Below are positions 7,505 to 16,289 of a stretch of 64,000 nucleotides of DNA, piece by piece (the first letter of the stretch is position 1; every line of letters starts with the position of its first letter). The position numbers were made by a program, and so were the translations under genes. Source of the stretch: Flavivirga algicola (GTDB lineage: Bacteria; Bacteroidota; Bacteroidia; Flavobacteriales; Flavobacteriaceae); NCBI RefSeq assembly GCF_012910715.1, contig NZ_JABBHF010000003.1, positions 62,001-126,000 of the forward strand. The letters run 5' to 3'. The notes under the pieces are model-generated. The model did no database searches and had not been told where the DNA came from. It saw only the letters and a list, made by a program, of their open reading frames with translations.

Positions 7505-7554
7505 ATGGAGCTGACTCGAAAGTTTATAGATCATTCATTATGAGTCGGTTCCAT
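7505..7554. repeat. Long-loop inverted repeat
   Basis: Arms 7505-7517 and 7542-7554 pair over 13 bases (two G-U type mismatches) around a 24-base loop, between the PilJ-motif gene and the next lipoprotein gene. No T tract follows, so it is not a standard terminator. Confidence 0.5.
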
Positions 7555-7591
7555 AAATCAATCTTAAACTAAAAATTCGAAAAATTGAAGA

Positions 7592-7639
7592 CAATAATTG
7601 CTTCATATAATAATATAGGTATCGTTGAAGTTATTATTG
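7592..7639 (+). promoter_or_regulatory. Inverted repeat ending one base before a start codon
   Basis: Arms 7592-7605 and 7626-7639 match over 14 positions with two mismatches. The right arm ends one base before the ATG at 7641. If formed in the mRNA, it would cover the translation start region of the downstream gene. Regulatory meaning is inferred. Confidence 0.4.
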
Positions 7640-7640
7640 C

Positions 7641-8444
7641 ATGGCTAATAACAAGTATGTATTAATTTATACATGTTTTATCTTATCGGTTCTAACGTTG
7701 AATTGTAGGCACGTAAAAAATGAAGCGTTTTTTGTAGAGGATATTATTGAAAAGCAACCTGAAGCTGTATTTGAAGTAAGACATGCTTTTCTAGATAGTA
7801 CAAAACTAGGCATTAACTTTAAACCACAGGGAAATTACTCTGATATTAAAAGTGGTATTGTTAATGATAGAGCGTATTTTAAAAGTTTATATGAATCCAA
7901 CTCTTTAAAAGCAATAGATAGTGCTTCAAACTATTTATATTCTAAGTTAATAAATAATATTGTTCCCTTTTGGTATGGCACGCCGTGGGATTTTAACGGA
8001 TATACCAATGTTCCTAATCAAGGAGAAATTGCCTGTGGTTATTTTGTTTCAACAACATTAAAACATCTTGGTTTTAATTTGAATAGATATAAAATGGCTC
8101 AAAAATCGGGATTGACAGAAGCCAAAATATTGCAATCTAAAACAGAACTTAAAATATTTTCTAATTTGTCTTTTGATACATTGAAATTGAAATTAAACAC
8201 CATTTATAACGATGGAATTTATTTTGTTGGGTTAGATAACCATGTAGGTTATGTATTAATTAAAGATAAAGAACTTTATTTTTTACATGCTAGCTATTAT
8301 GATAATAAAGTCCTTATCGAGTTAGCAGAGACATCACCTTGCTTTGTATCTAATCTCTATGTGTTTGCAGAAATAACAACCAATGAAAAACTGGTGAAAC
8401 ATTGGATTTTCAATACTGTGTTGACAGTGCCTCCTAATAATTAA
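7641..8444 (+). CDS. Lipoprotein with NlpC/P60-like cysteine peptidase features
   Basis: 267 residues. A signal with a loose lipobox (SVLTLNC, Cys22) predicts membrane anchoring. Residues about 108-225 carry features of papain-like NlpC/P60 or CHAP-type amidases: WYGTPWDFNGYTNVPNQGEIACGYFV with C132 at the start of a helix, then NHVGYVLI with H201 and FLHAS with H216. In such enzymes Cys and His form the catalytic pair that cuts peptide bonds in cell-wall peptides. The overall match is weak and I cannot name the family. It follows the PilJ-motif gene by 175 bases in the same direction. Confidence 0.6.
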   Translation: MANNKYVLIYTCFILSVLTLNCRHVKNEAFFVEDIIEKQPEAVFEVRHAFLDSTKLGINFKPQGNYSDIKSGIVNDRAYFKSLYESNSLKAIDSASNYLYSKLINNIVPFWYGTPWDFNGYTNVPNQGEIACGYFVSTTLKHLGFNLNRYKMAQKSGLTEAKILQSKTELKIFSNLSFDTLKLKLNTIYNDGIYFVGLDNHVGYVLIKDKELYFLHASYYDNKVLIELAETSPCFVSNLYVFAEITTNEKLVKHWIFNTVLTVPPNN

Positions 8445-8541
8445 CGGTATAGTATATAAGTGTTTTTTAGCGTTCTTTCTTCGTTTCGATATTTCAGCTC
8501 AACTCATAAATATTAAATCTAATGTGAAGGAATAATAGCAT

Positions 8542-8575
8542 AAAAAAACCAGACAAGAAATAAATTCTTGCCTGG
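8542..8575 (-). terminator. Terminator of the TonB-dependent receptor gene
   Basis: On the reverse strand an 11 bp stem (8549-8559 with 8565-8575, one G-U pair) is followed by seven T (8542-8548). It lies about 30 bases after the receptor stop codon. Textbook intrinsic terminator. Confidence 0.9.
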
Positions 8576-8606
8576 AATTCAAAAACCAAACTATTAATCA
8601 ATCACT

Positions 8607-10985
8607 CTAAAATTGGAAGCGATACCCTACATCAGGGAAGAGCCCTATTTGATCTACCCTGTCTATGTTATTTGTTAAACGGTTATAACGACGCTCAAAA
8701 ATGTTTTTTCTATTGGTTAGATTCTGAATATCTACATAGAATTTATGGGATCGCTTTTTCTTTTTGCTATTTATTTTAAAACCTACTTTAAAATCCAGGC
8801 GCATATAATTATCGTATTGTTTAGAGAAGGCTTGATCTTCTAACAGCACTTCAAAACCTTCTTGACGAGAAGCCTCTAAATCTGCTGGTGTGTAATAACG
8901 TCCTCCCGAAAATGTAAATCGTGTATCGAAAAACAACACATTTTTTTGAGCTTTACCAACGGTAATTTCCTTACCTGCTAGTAAATTTGTTACATAGCCA
9001 TTATTAAAAGGTGAATTTCTTTCTATACCATCGCTTCCTTTGTACTTACTTTCAAAGAAAGAAGATGTTAACAAACCATAATATCCGTTACTAAAAAATT
9101 TCTCAACGGTTAGTTCTATACCTTGATTATAACCTGTACCATTATTTTTAAGAGAAACAACGCTATTGTTAAAACCAAAATCAGCACCTTCGGTTAATGA
9201 CGAATAACTTGATGGAAATGCTTCTACTGCCGCTTTAGTAATGTTTTGGTAGTAAACCTCTGCTTTTGCTCTCCAGCTTTTTGCCAGTTTTACATCATAA
9301 CCTAAAACATAGTGTTCACTTTTGATAAAGTCTAAATTTCTATTGGTTTGTACCAATTCGCCATTAACATCTTCATTTAGAAATAGGATTGGTAATGGGA
9401 TATTTTGATGATGGATGCCATAACCTAAACTCAAGCTGTGTTTGGGAGCTACTTTATAGTTTATTGCAGCTCTTGGTTCTATGACAAATTGACTGTTTAA
9501 TGAACTATATTGAGAATGTAGTCCAGCATTTAAGGTCAGTTTCTCGGTCAGTCTAAAACGCCCTTGAATATAAGGTTGAAATAAATTTAAACTTTCATCT
9601 GTATTTCTAAATGTGTATAAATCTGGATCGCCATCATTGTTTAAATCGGGTTGCTCATCTCGATCTCTTAGAAAAGATTTTAATTTAAGATTTTCAAAGA
9701 GCACTCCAGTTCTTAATGTGATTTTATTATTTATTTTAGAATTGAATAAGGATGAAACTGTAATGCGGTTTTGTTTGTTGTCCGATTCTGTATATTTAAT
9801 AGTACGTTCGTCTGGTGTATCTATATCTATAATTCGATCTTCTGTAAAGTTGTTGCCAGACCCAGATATGGATGCTACTGTTTTTATATAACTCTTTTTG
9901 CCAATCGTAATGCGATGGTTAAGACCAAAAACATGAAAATTAGATTTAACAAAAGAATTCTCGTCTTTTGCTGCAAATAAATCATCTTTTTCGGCTTTAT
10001 CACCATAAAGGTTAATATCCGAATTTCCAACAATTCCAAATAGTGATAAGTTACCATATGTTCCAGTCCCTAAATCAATATTGTAGGAGATATCGCTATA
10101 ATTAGGTGTGGCTGATGTACCGCCACCACCCACAAGGCCAATTAAGGAATACCTGCCAGCAACTAAAAAGGAACCCTGATTGCCACCTAATGGACCTTCT
10201 GCCATGCCTTCTACCCCTGTGAAAGCTCCTACTTGTGCTGTAAATTCATAATCGTCCGGATTTCCTTTTCTTAAGCCTAAATCAAAAACACCGCCTAGGG
10301 CATTACCATATTCTGCGGGGAAAGCAGAGGTTATAAAATCGGAGTTTTTAAGCATGTTAGGATTTAATGCAGAAACAGGGCTGCCTGTTGTGCCCAACGT
10401 GGAGAAGTGATTGGGACTGGGTATAGGAATACCTTCTAATCGCCATAATAATCCTGTTGGTGAATTACCGCGAACTACAATATCGTTTCTACTATCATCT
10501 GGTGCAGAAACACCAGCAAAATTTGATGCCAACCTACCGACATCACCCCTACCTCCAGAAAAGCGGTTGACTTCTTCCATACTAAACTGACGCGCAGAAA
10601 TAGCAGCAAGTTTATTTACCGTTCTATCTTTACTGGTTTCGGATGTTAAAATTACAGTATCTAATTTACCAAAGGCCTCTGTTAAGCTTGCGTTTACAGT
10701 AACGTCCTTACCAGTAGTTACATCTAAATTAGGTAGTGTGATAGGTTCGTAACCTACATACTTAATACGAATGCTTTGTCTACCTAAAGGCACATTTTCT
10801 AGTGTAAAATATCCGTTTTCATCGGTAATTGTTCCTATAGCTGTATCTTGGTTTAATAATTCTACAGTAGCCCCAGGAAGTGGAATTTCCGATTGCTTGT
10901 CAATTATTAATCCTTTAATAGTTCCCGTTTGTGCATGCAATGTAAATGTGACACATAGAATGAATAACTTTAATATAATTTTCAT
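8607..10985 (-). CDS. TonB-dependent outer-membrane receptor with carboxypeptidase-like N-terminal domain
   Basis: 792 residues with a signal peptide (cleavage after LHAQ, about 19). Residues about 20-105 form a CarboxypepD_reg-like beta domain (GTIKGLIIDKQSEIPLPGATV). The plug domain follows (VRGNSPTGLLWRLEGIPIP) and then a long beta-barrel ending in YRFQF, with the aromatic C-terminus needed for barrel assembly. There is no SusD partner beside it, so it is not a Sus-type pair. It could take up iron chelates or other large nutrients; the substrate is unknown. It is divergent from a LytS/LytTR pair 260 bases away, which may control it. Confidence 0.93.
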   Translation of the reverse strand: MKIILKLFILCVTFTLHAQTGTIKGLIIDKQSEIPLPGATVELLNQDTAIGTITDENGYFTLENVPLGRQSIRIKYVGYEPITLPNLDVTTGKDVTVNASLTEAFGKLDTVILTSETSKDRTVNKLAAISARQFSMEEVNRFSGGRGDVGRLASNFAGVSAPDDSRNDIVVRGNSPTGLLWRLEGIPIPSPNHFSTLGTTGSPVSALNPNMLKNSDFITSAFPAEYGNALGGVFDLGLRKGNPDDYEFTAQVGAFTGVEGMAEGPLGGNQGSFLVAGRYSLIGLVGGGGTSATPNYSDISYNIDLGTGTYGNLSLFGIVGNSDINLYGDKAEKDDLFAAKDENSFVKSNFHVFGLNHRITIGKKSYIKTVASISGSGNNFTEDRIIDIDTPDERTIKYTESDNKQNRITVSSLFNSKINNKITLRTGVLFENLKLKSFLRDRDEQPDLNNDGDPDLYTFRNTDESLNLFQPYIQGRFRLTEKLTLNAGLHSQYSSLNSQFVIEPRAAINYKVAPKHSLSLGYGIHHQNIPLPILFLNEDVNGELVQTNRNLDFIKSEHYVLGYDVKLAKSWRAKAEVYYQNITKAAVEAFPSSYSSLTEGADFGFNNSVVSLKNNGTGYNQGIELTVEKFFSNGYYGLLTSSFFESKYKGSDGIERNSPFNNGYVTNLLAGKEITVGKAQKNVLFFDTRFTFSGGRYYTPADLEASRQEGFEVLLEDQAFSKQYDNYMRLDFKVGFKINSKKKKRSHKFYVDIQNLTNRKNIFERRYNRLTNNIDRVDQIGLFPDVGYRFQF

Positions 10986-11208
10986 TTTGCTCTTTAATTG
11001 ATTTAGGCCAAAATTGATAGTAAAAACATAAAAAAAAAAGCCGCTTTTTTTGAAGTGTTTAATTATAGCCTGAACTGTTTAAATTGTTCTTTAAATTATC
11101 ATATGGCTAATATTTAAGCCGCTTTTCGATTTAAATGAAAAGAACAACAGTTTAAGTGCTTATTTGACAATTGGAATAAGAAAGTCGTTTTTTTAACTTG
11201 ACACTCAG

Positions 11209-11216
11209 TATATTTG
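11209..11216 (+). promoter_or_regulatory. Likely -7 element for the LytS/LytTR operon
   Basis: TATATTTG at 11209-11216 matches the Bacteroidetes -7 box exactly and lies 30 bases before the kinase ATG. A well-spaced TTTG -33 box is not present (only a T-rich run), so regulation by an activator is possible. Confidence 0.5.
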
Positions 11217-11245
11217 GACATGGTGATTGTTAGAAAAAAGTTTGG

Positions 11246-12328
11246 ATGATAAAAAAAACTACTCGGTTAAAAAAAATAGGCTTTAGAATTCTGGTTATCA
11301 ATATTGTTTTTTTATTGATAAAACTAACCGTAAACGATAAAGAGAATGGGCTTAATGAAGATCCAATCAACGAACCTGTTTTTTATTATGTATCGGCTAT
11401 TATATTTTTTCTGCTCACTTGGGAAATAAACGATTGGTTAATTAAAAAGAATAGTCAGAGTACATTGAAACCAAATATCAATTTTACCAATAGCATAGGG
11501 ATTTTAGTTAAAACATTGGCAATCGTATTACCGATTACAGCACTAACATACTATTTGGCTATTTTTAAGTTTAACAATCTTTGTAGAATAGATGCAGATG
11601 ACCCCTGGTTACAATTTCGCATAGATTTTTTAAGAGCCACGCTATTACTTTTTTGTGTGGTTGTTTTTAATCTATTTTATTACGCTACGATGAAAGCTAA
11701 GGAAATAGAAAGTTCGATGCATCAATTGAAACAAGAGGTCATGACATCGAAGTATAACTCGTTAAAAAATCAAATAAGCCCACATTTTTTATTCAATAGC
11801 TTGAATATATTAACCTCTTTGATGTACGAAGATCGCGATTTGGCCTCAGACTTTGTGACAAGGTTAGCGTCATGTTATAGATATATTTTAGATAATAAAG
11901 AAAAAGATTTGGTGACATTAGAAAAAGAAATGAATTTTTTAGATTCGTTTATTTTTATGATGAATGTAAGACATAAAGAATCACTATATATTAGAACTAA
12001 TGTTTCGGTCAATTCTAAAGACTTTTTAGTACCAACATTGTCTTTGCAAATGTTAGTAGAGAATGCTTTAAAGCATAATTATTTTTCAAAAGAAAAACCT
12101 TTAGAGGTTAATATATTCTCTTATAATAAAAGATTAGTTGTACAAAATACTTTGCGAAAAAGGAAAGAGGAACCATCAACTAAATTGGGTATTCGTAATA
12201 TAAAAAAACGCTATGCTTTTTATACAAATGAACCAGTTGTTATTGAAGAAGAAAATGATATTTATAAGATTGAAATTCCTTTATTGCAAAAAAACATAAA
12301 ACAATTTAACACCTCCCTAGATTCTTAA
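11246..12328 (+). CDS. LytS-type sensor histidine kinase
   Basis: 360 residues. Four membrane helices occupy roughly residues 10-30, 46-62, 85-108 and 125-150. A coiled segment follows, then the His_kinase (LytS/YehU-type) motif NQISPHFLFNSLNIL with phospho-acceptor H180. The C-terminal HATPase contains QMLVENALKHNYF as N-box and LGIRNIKKRY as G-box-like segment. No periplasmic sensor domain is evident, so sensing would be through the membrane part. One base separates it from its response regulator, a clear two-gene operon. Its stimulus is unknown; the divergent TonB receptor is the natural candidate target. Confidence 0.92.
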   Translation: MIKKTTRLKKIGFRILVINIVFLLIKLTVNDKENGLNEDPINEPVFYYVSAIIFFLLTWEINDWLIKKNSQSTLKPNINFTNSIGILVKTLAIVLPITALTYYLAIFKFNNLCRIDADDPWLQFRIDFLRATLLLFCVVVFNLFYYATMKAKEIESSMHQLKQEVMTSKYNSLKNQISPHFLFNSLNILTSLMYEDRDLASDFVTRLASCYRYILDNKEKDLVTLEKEMNFLDSFIFMMNVRHKESLYIRTNVSVNSKDFLVPTLSLQMLVENALKHNYFSKEKPLEVNIFSYNKRLVVQNTLRKRKEEPSTKLGIRNIKKRYAFYTNEPVVIEEENDIYKIEIPLLQKNIKQFNTSLDS

Positions 12329-12329
12329 T

Positions 12330-13085
12330 ATGAAAGCTTTAATTATTGAAGATGAGAATATAGCATCAAAGCGATTGGCTAATCTTGTAAAAGAATTAGC
12401 GCCAGATGTTGAGATTTTAGAGCGAATAAGTTCCGTGGAGGAGGGAGTTGCTTGGTTTAAAAATAATACGTTACCAGACTTAATATTTTTGGATATACAA
12501 TTAAACGATGGCTATGGTTTTGATATTATTGATGTATTGCAAGAACACCCACCTATTATTTTTACCACAGCTTATAATGAATATGCCATAAGAGGGTTTA
12601 AGTATAATGGTTTAGACTATTTATTAAAACCAATAGATAAAAAGGATTTAGAAAATGCCCTAAATAAGTTTAGAAAGACGAAACTGGTACCAGAAAAAGA
12701 AAATGAGCAGAAATATGAGCAGTTAAAAAATCTTTTTTCTAAAGAATACAAGCGACGCTTTATGGTGAAAATAGGAAATCAGTTTAACAGTTTTAATGTG
12801 GAAGATATCGCTTATTTTAAGTCTCATGAAGGATTGATTTACTTGCGAAATATTAATGGGAAGAAATACCCCATAGAATATTCTTTAGATCAGTTGGAAG
12901 ATATTTTAGACCCTATTCAATTTTTTAGAATTAACCGAAAATATATGGTGTCTGTAAATGCCGTAAATGAAATTCATAGCTATTTTAATAGTAGGCTATT
13001 ATTGAAATTAGAGCCTGGCGAAGAAGAACAGATTATAGTATCCAGAGAACGCACCACTAATTTTAAAAAGTGGCTGGATTGTTAA
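12330..13085 (+). CDS. LytTR-family response regulator
   Basis: 251 residues. An N-terminal receiver domain carries the acidic pocket IIEDEN and phospho-acceptor D55 in LIFLDIQLNDGYG, the TTA segment and K99-type lysine in LLKPIDKKDL. The C-terminal LytTR DNA-binding domain spans about 150-250 (FMVKIGNQFNSFNVEDIAYF, then FFRINRKYMVSVNAV). LytTR proteins bind paired short direct repeats upstream of target genes. It is translationally adjacent to the LytS kinase, and phosphotransfer between them is expected from family. Confidence 0.94.
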   Translation: MKALIIEDENIASKRLANLVKELAPDVEILERISSVEEGVAWFKNNTLPDLIFLDIQLNDGYGFDIIDVLQEHPPIIFTTAYNEYAIRGFKYNGLDYLLKPIDKKDLENALNKFRKTKLVPEKENEQKYEQLKNLFSKEYKRRFMVKIGNQFNSFNVEDIAYFKSHEGLIYLRNINGKKYPIEYSLDQLEDILDPIQFFRINRKYMVSVNAVNEIHSYFNSRLLLKLEPGEEEQIIVSRERTTNFKKWLDC

Positions 13086-13087
13086 TC

Positions 13088-13131
13088 AAAAAAGAAAAGT
13101 CCTCACATTAATGTGAGGACTTTTCTTTTTT
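13088..13131. terminator. Bidirectional terminator between the response regulator and ahcY
   Basis: A perfect 22 bp palindrome centred between 13109 and 13110, with an A run on the left and a T run on the right. It can end the rightward LytTR transcript and the leftward ahcY transcript, which converge here. Confidence 0.9.
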
Positions 13132-13157
13132 AAAAGCGAGTGTTTTTGTTACACAAA

Positions 13158-14474
13158 CTAGTATCTATAATGCTCGGGTTTATAAGGCCCTTCTACCTTT
13201 ACACCAATGTAGCTTGCTTGTTCTTCACGAAGTTCTGTCAGCTCGACACCTATTTTGGCTAAGTGTAGTTTGGCTACTTTTTCGTCTAAAGCTTTTGGCA
13301 GCATGTATACTTTGTTTTCGTAAGCATCAGCATTGTTCCAAAGTTCTATTTGTGCTAGCGTTTGGTTAGTAAATGAGTTACTCATTACAAAACTAGGGTG
13401 TCCCGTAGCACAACCTAAGTTTACTAAACGGCCTTCGGCAAGAATGATAATATCCTTTCCGTTTACCGTATATTTGTCTACTTGAGGTTTAATCGTATTT
13501 TTAGTATGTCCATGATTTTCGTTTAACCAAGCCATGTCAATTTCATTATCGAAATGCCCGATGTTACAAACGATAGCTTTGTCTTTTAAAGCTTCAAAAT
13601 GGTGCCCCTGAACGATATCTTTATTTCCAGTGGTAGTTATTACGATATCAGTATTGCCAATAACTGTTTCCAGTTTTTTAACTTCAAAACCATCCATGGC
13701 CGCTTGCAATGCACAAATAGGGTCTATTTCAGTGATAGTTACTATACTTCCAGCACCTTTAAAAGAGGCAGCAGTACCCTTACCAACATCGCCATAACCA
13801 CAAACAGTTACACGTTTTCCTGCTAGCATAATATCTGTTGCACGACGAATCGCATCTACAGCGCTTTCTTTACACCCGTATTTATTATCGAATTTTGATT
13901 TTGTTACCGAGTCGTTAACATTAATGGCAGGCATTGGTAGTGTGCCATTTTTTACACGCTCATAAAGTCTATGAACACCTGTTGTTGTTTCCTCAGATAA
14001 ACCATTAATTCCTGCTGCCAATTCTGGATACTTATCTAAAACCATATTGGTTAAGTCTCCACCGTCATCAAGAATCATGTTCAGCGGTTTTCTGTCTTCT
14101 CCAAAGAAAAGCGTTTGCTCTATACACCAGTCAAATTCCTCTTCTGTCATGTCTTTCCATGCATAAACAGCCGTTCCAGCAGCAGCAATGGCAGCAGCGG
14201 CTTGATCTTGTGTCGAGAATATGTTACAAGAGCTCCATGTAACTTCTGCCCCTAAAGCTTGTAAAGTTTCAATTAAAACAGCCGTTTGAATAGTCATATG
14301 CAAACATCCAGCAATTCTAGCGCCTTTAAGAGGTTGTGAATCTTTGTATTCTTCACGTAAACTCATAAGCCCAGGCATTTCTGCTTCAGCTAATTCTATT
14401 TCTTTTCGCCCCCAAGCAGCAAGTGAAATATCTTTTACTTTATTAGCTACGTAAGGAATTGTTTTTGTACTCAT
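13158..14474 (-). CDS. ahcY: Adenosylhomocysteinase
   Basis: 438 residues, full length for the family. The enzyme splits S-adenosylhomocysteine into adenosine and homocysteine, removing the product inhibitor of methyltransferases, using bound NAD. Visible motifs are [16 protein letters not shown] near the start, the substrate region [10 protein letters not shown], and [20 protein letters not shown]. The NAD-binding segment is [21 protein letters not shown], and the family C-terminus is KPEHYRY. Cytosolic. It stands alone, bounded by a shared terminator on the left and divergent from the phosphopantetheinyl transferase. Confidence 0.98.
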   Translation of the reverse strand: MSTKTIPYVANKVKDISLAAWGRKEIELAEAEMPGLMSLREEYKDSQPLKGARIAGCLHMTIQTAVLIETLQALGAEVTWSSCNIFSTQDQAAAAIAAAGTAVYAWKDMTEEEFDWCIEQTLFFGEDRKPLNMILDDGGDLTNMVLDKYPELAAGINGLSEETTTGVHRLYERVKNGTLPMPAINVNDSVTKSKFDNKYGCKESAVDAIRRATDIMLAGKRVTVCGYGDVGKGTAASFKGAGSIVTITEIDPICALQAAMDGFEVKKLETVIGNTDIVITTTGNKDIVQGHHFEALKDKAIVCNIGHFDNEIDMAWLNENHGHTKNTIKPQVDKYTVNGKDIIILAEGRLVNLGCATGHPSFVMSNSFTNQTLAQIELWNNADAYENKVYMLPKALDEKVAKLHLAKIGVELTELREEQASYIGVKVEGPYKPEHYRY

Positions 14475-14603
14475 ATCAATATTTTCTTTTTGTTTTTAAA
14501 CCTAAACAAGATTGTGATTCCCGCTTAAATAGTTAAATTCGTCAAAAATTACAAGCCTATAAATAGGAAGTGCAAAGATAACCAATAACTTTTAGAAAAG
14601 TAA

Positions 14604-15230
14604 ATGCCTCTTTATAAAACCATATGTCCAAATTCGCAAACTACTGTTAAAATTTGGAAGATTGATGAATCTTATAATGATTTGATGCAGTCCACACAGT
14701 TAAAACCCGAAAGTTTAGAGCGTGTTTTGGATATGAAAAGTGGCATGCACCAACGTGGTTTTTTAAGTGTTCGTTGTTTATTGGCCGAATTTGGGTATCG
14801 AGATTCAGACTTGTTTTATGATGAATATGGAAAGCCACATTTAAAAGATGGGAAGCAAATTTCCATTACACATTCGTTTCATTTTTCGGCAGTCATTATT
14901 AGTGATTTCATTGTTGGAATAGATGTTGAAAAGCAACGTGATAAAATTACCATTATAGCCCATAAATTTATTGGTTATGAGAAAGCGTATTTAAATGAAG
15001 ATGATGAGCATTATATAGAGAAATTAACAGCTATTTGGTGTGTAAAAGAATCACTGTATAAACTATTTGCGACCCCTGGCTTAAGTTTTAAAAAACATTG
15101 TTTGGTGATCCCGTTTTCTGATAACGAACATGAAACGGTCGCTTGGATTGATTATAAAACAAAAAAGAATCGTTATTATATTCACTCTTTAACGTTTGAA
15201 GGGTTTACCTGTGCTTATGCCATTTCTTAA
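14604..15230 (+). CDS. 4'-phosphopantetheinyl transferase superfamily protein
   Basis: 208 residues of Sfp/HetI type. The two diagnostic motifs are present: IVGIDVEKQRDK (Mg-binding acid at about residues 111-122) and WCVKESLYKLF (about 150-160). These enzymes move the phosphopantetheine arm of CoA onto a serine of carrier proteins. No carrier protein or synthase gene is nearby, so it may serve the housekeeping acyl carrier protein. Its stop codon is immediately followed by the ATG of the next gene with no spacing, which indicates co-translation. Confidence 0.85.
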   Translation: MPLYKTICPNSQTTVKIWKIDESYNDLMQSTQLKPESLERVLDMKSGMHQRGFLSVRCLLAEFGYRDSDLFYDEYGKPHLKDGKQISITHSFHFSAVIISDFIVGIDVEKQRDKITIIAHKFIGYEKAYLNEDDEHYIEKLTAIWCVKESLYKLFATPGLSFKKHCLVIPFSDNEHETVAWIDYKTKKNRYYIHSLTFEGFTCAYAIS

Positions 15231-15956
15231 ATGAAGCCTATTTATAAGGACATATTAGGATCAATATCTAGAGGAGAAAAACTACTTGCGGTTTTAATAG
15301 ATCCAGATAAAATGAATTTTGATAAAGTATCGAATTTTATTGAAAAAGTGAATCGATCTGTAGCAACTCACATTTTTGTTGGAGGAAGCACTGTTGATGA
15401 AAATATGACCAGTACTTTGGTTGAAGAAATAAAGAAACACACGAAAGTACCTGTAGTCTTATTTCCTGGAGATATCACTCAAATTACCAGTAAGGCAGAT
15501 GCTATTTTATTTCTTTCTTTAATTTCGGGAAGAAATCCAGAATATTTAATTGGCAAGCACATAACATCTATTTCTAAATTAAAGGAAACGGATCTTGACA
15601 TTATTTCAACAGGCTATGTTTTAATTGAGAGTGGAGCCGAAACAGCAGTTGAAAGAGTAACAAGAACAGAACCTTTGTCTAGAACTAATATTCAGTATAT
15701 TGTCGATACAGCTCAGGCTGGTGAATTACTTGGAATGAAATTAATCTACCTTGAAGCAGGAAGTGGTGCTAAGGTTCCAGTTTCAGAAGAAATTATATCT
15801 AGAGTAAATAAAGTATTAAATATTCCGTTAATCGTTGGAGGAGGAATTAAAACTAAAAAACAGTTGGAAAATGCGTACAATTCTGGAGCCGATTTAGTAG
15901 TGATTGGCACGGCTTTTGAAAAAGATGAATCATTTTTTGACGAATTAAAAAAGTAA
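15231..15956 (+). CDS. Geranylgeranylglyceryl/heptaprenylglyceryl phosphate synthase
   Basis: 241 residues forming a TIM barrel of the PcrB/GGGPS family. Landmarks are AVLIDPDKMNF, HIFVGGSTVDE, VVLFPGD, LIYLEAGSGAKVPV and PLIVGGGIKTKKQL. The last two bind the phosphate and glycerol-1-phosphate. The enzyme joins a polyprenyl diphosphate to sn-glycerol-1-phosphate, the first step of archaeal-type ether lipids. Flavobacteria are known to carry the group II form, but the chain length used and the product's role here are not readable. It shares a zero-gap junction with the upstream phosphopantetheinyl transferase. Confidence 0.9.
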   Translation: MKPIYKDILGSISRGEKLLAVLIDPDKMNFDKVSNFIEKVNRSVATHIFVGGSTVDENMTSTLVEEIKKHTKVPVVLFPGDITQITSKADAILFLSLISGRNPEYLIGKHITSISKLKETDLDIISTGYVLIESGAETAVERVTRTEPLSRTNIQYIVDTAQAGELLGMKLIYLEAGSGAKVPVSEEIISRVNKVLNIPLIVGGGIKTKKQLENAYNSGADLVVIGTAFEKDESFFDELKK

Positions 15957-15963
15957 ACCATTA

Positions 15964-16007
15964 TGTTGAACCCTTGCACAGAGTAGTGTCGAAGTGTATT
16001 TTCAACA
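15964..16007. repeat. Degenerate dispersed hairpin repeat (copy 1)
   Basis: TGTTGAA at 15964-15970 pairs with TTCAACA at 16001-16007, with GTCGAAGTG inside (15988-15996). The same words recur in three other gaps of the window, at 22573, 26491 and 55368. Confidence 0.45.
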
Positions 16008-16028
16008 CCACATAAGATAAAAAGAAAT

Positions 16029-16289
16029 ATGGAAATATCAGTAGAGTTGACCATGACACCATTGCAGGATAATTTCGAACCTGCAATTATTCACTTTATT
16101 AAGAAGTTAAGAGCTTCAAACCTGAAGGTTATGGAAAACCCGCTAAGCACACAAGTTTACGGCGATTATGATGAGGTTATGAAACTCCTTGCTACCGAAA
16201 TTAAAGAAGCTTTTGAACTTATGGAAAATGGCCTATTATATATGAAGATTGTAAAATCGGATAGACACGATTATGAGCCCCATTTTTGA
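16029..16289 (+). CDS. Thiamine-binding protein, MTH1187/YqgV family (DUF77)
   Basis: 86 residues matching the small ferredoxin-like family formerly called DUF77 (starts MEISVELTMTPLQDNFEPAI, with the conserved ending of the NPLSTQVYGDYDEVM segment). Members bind thiamine or related ligands and form tetramers; they are cytosolic. Its last 17 bases overlap the start of the PnuC-type transporter. A TPP riboswitch with an outer-membrane receptor lies 3 kb downstream, so the neighbourhood supports a link to thiamine. Exact role is unknown. Confidence 0.8.
   Translation: MEISVELTMTPLQDNFEPAIIHFIKKLRASNLKVMENPLSTQVYGDYDEVMKLLATEIKEAFELMENGLLYMKIVKSDRHDYEPHF

Noticed and set aside
8607-10985. SusC/SusD polysaccharide utilisation locus
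   Set aside because: The receptor has the carboxypeptidase-like domain, but no SusD-like lipoprotein or glycoside hydrolase is adjacent, so a PUL is not supported.
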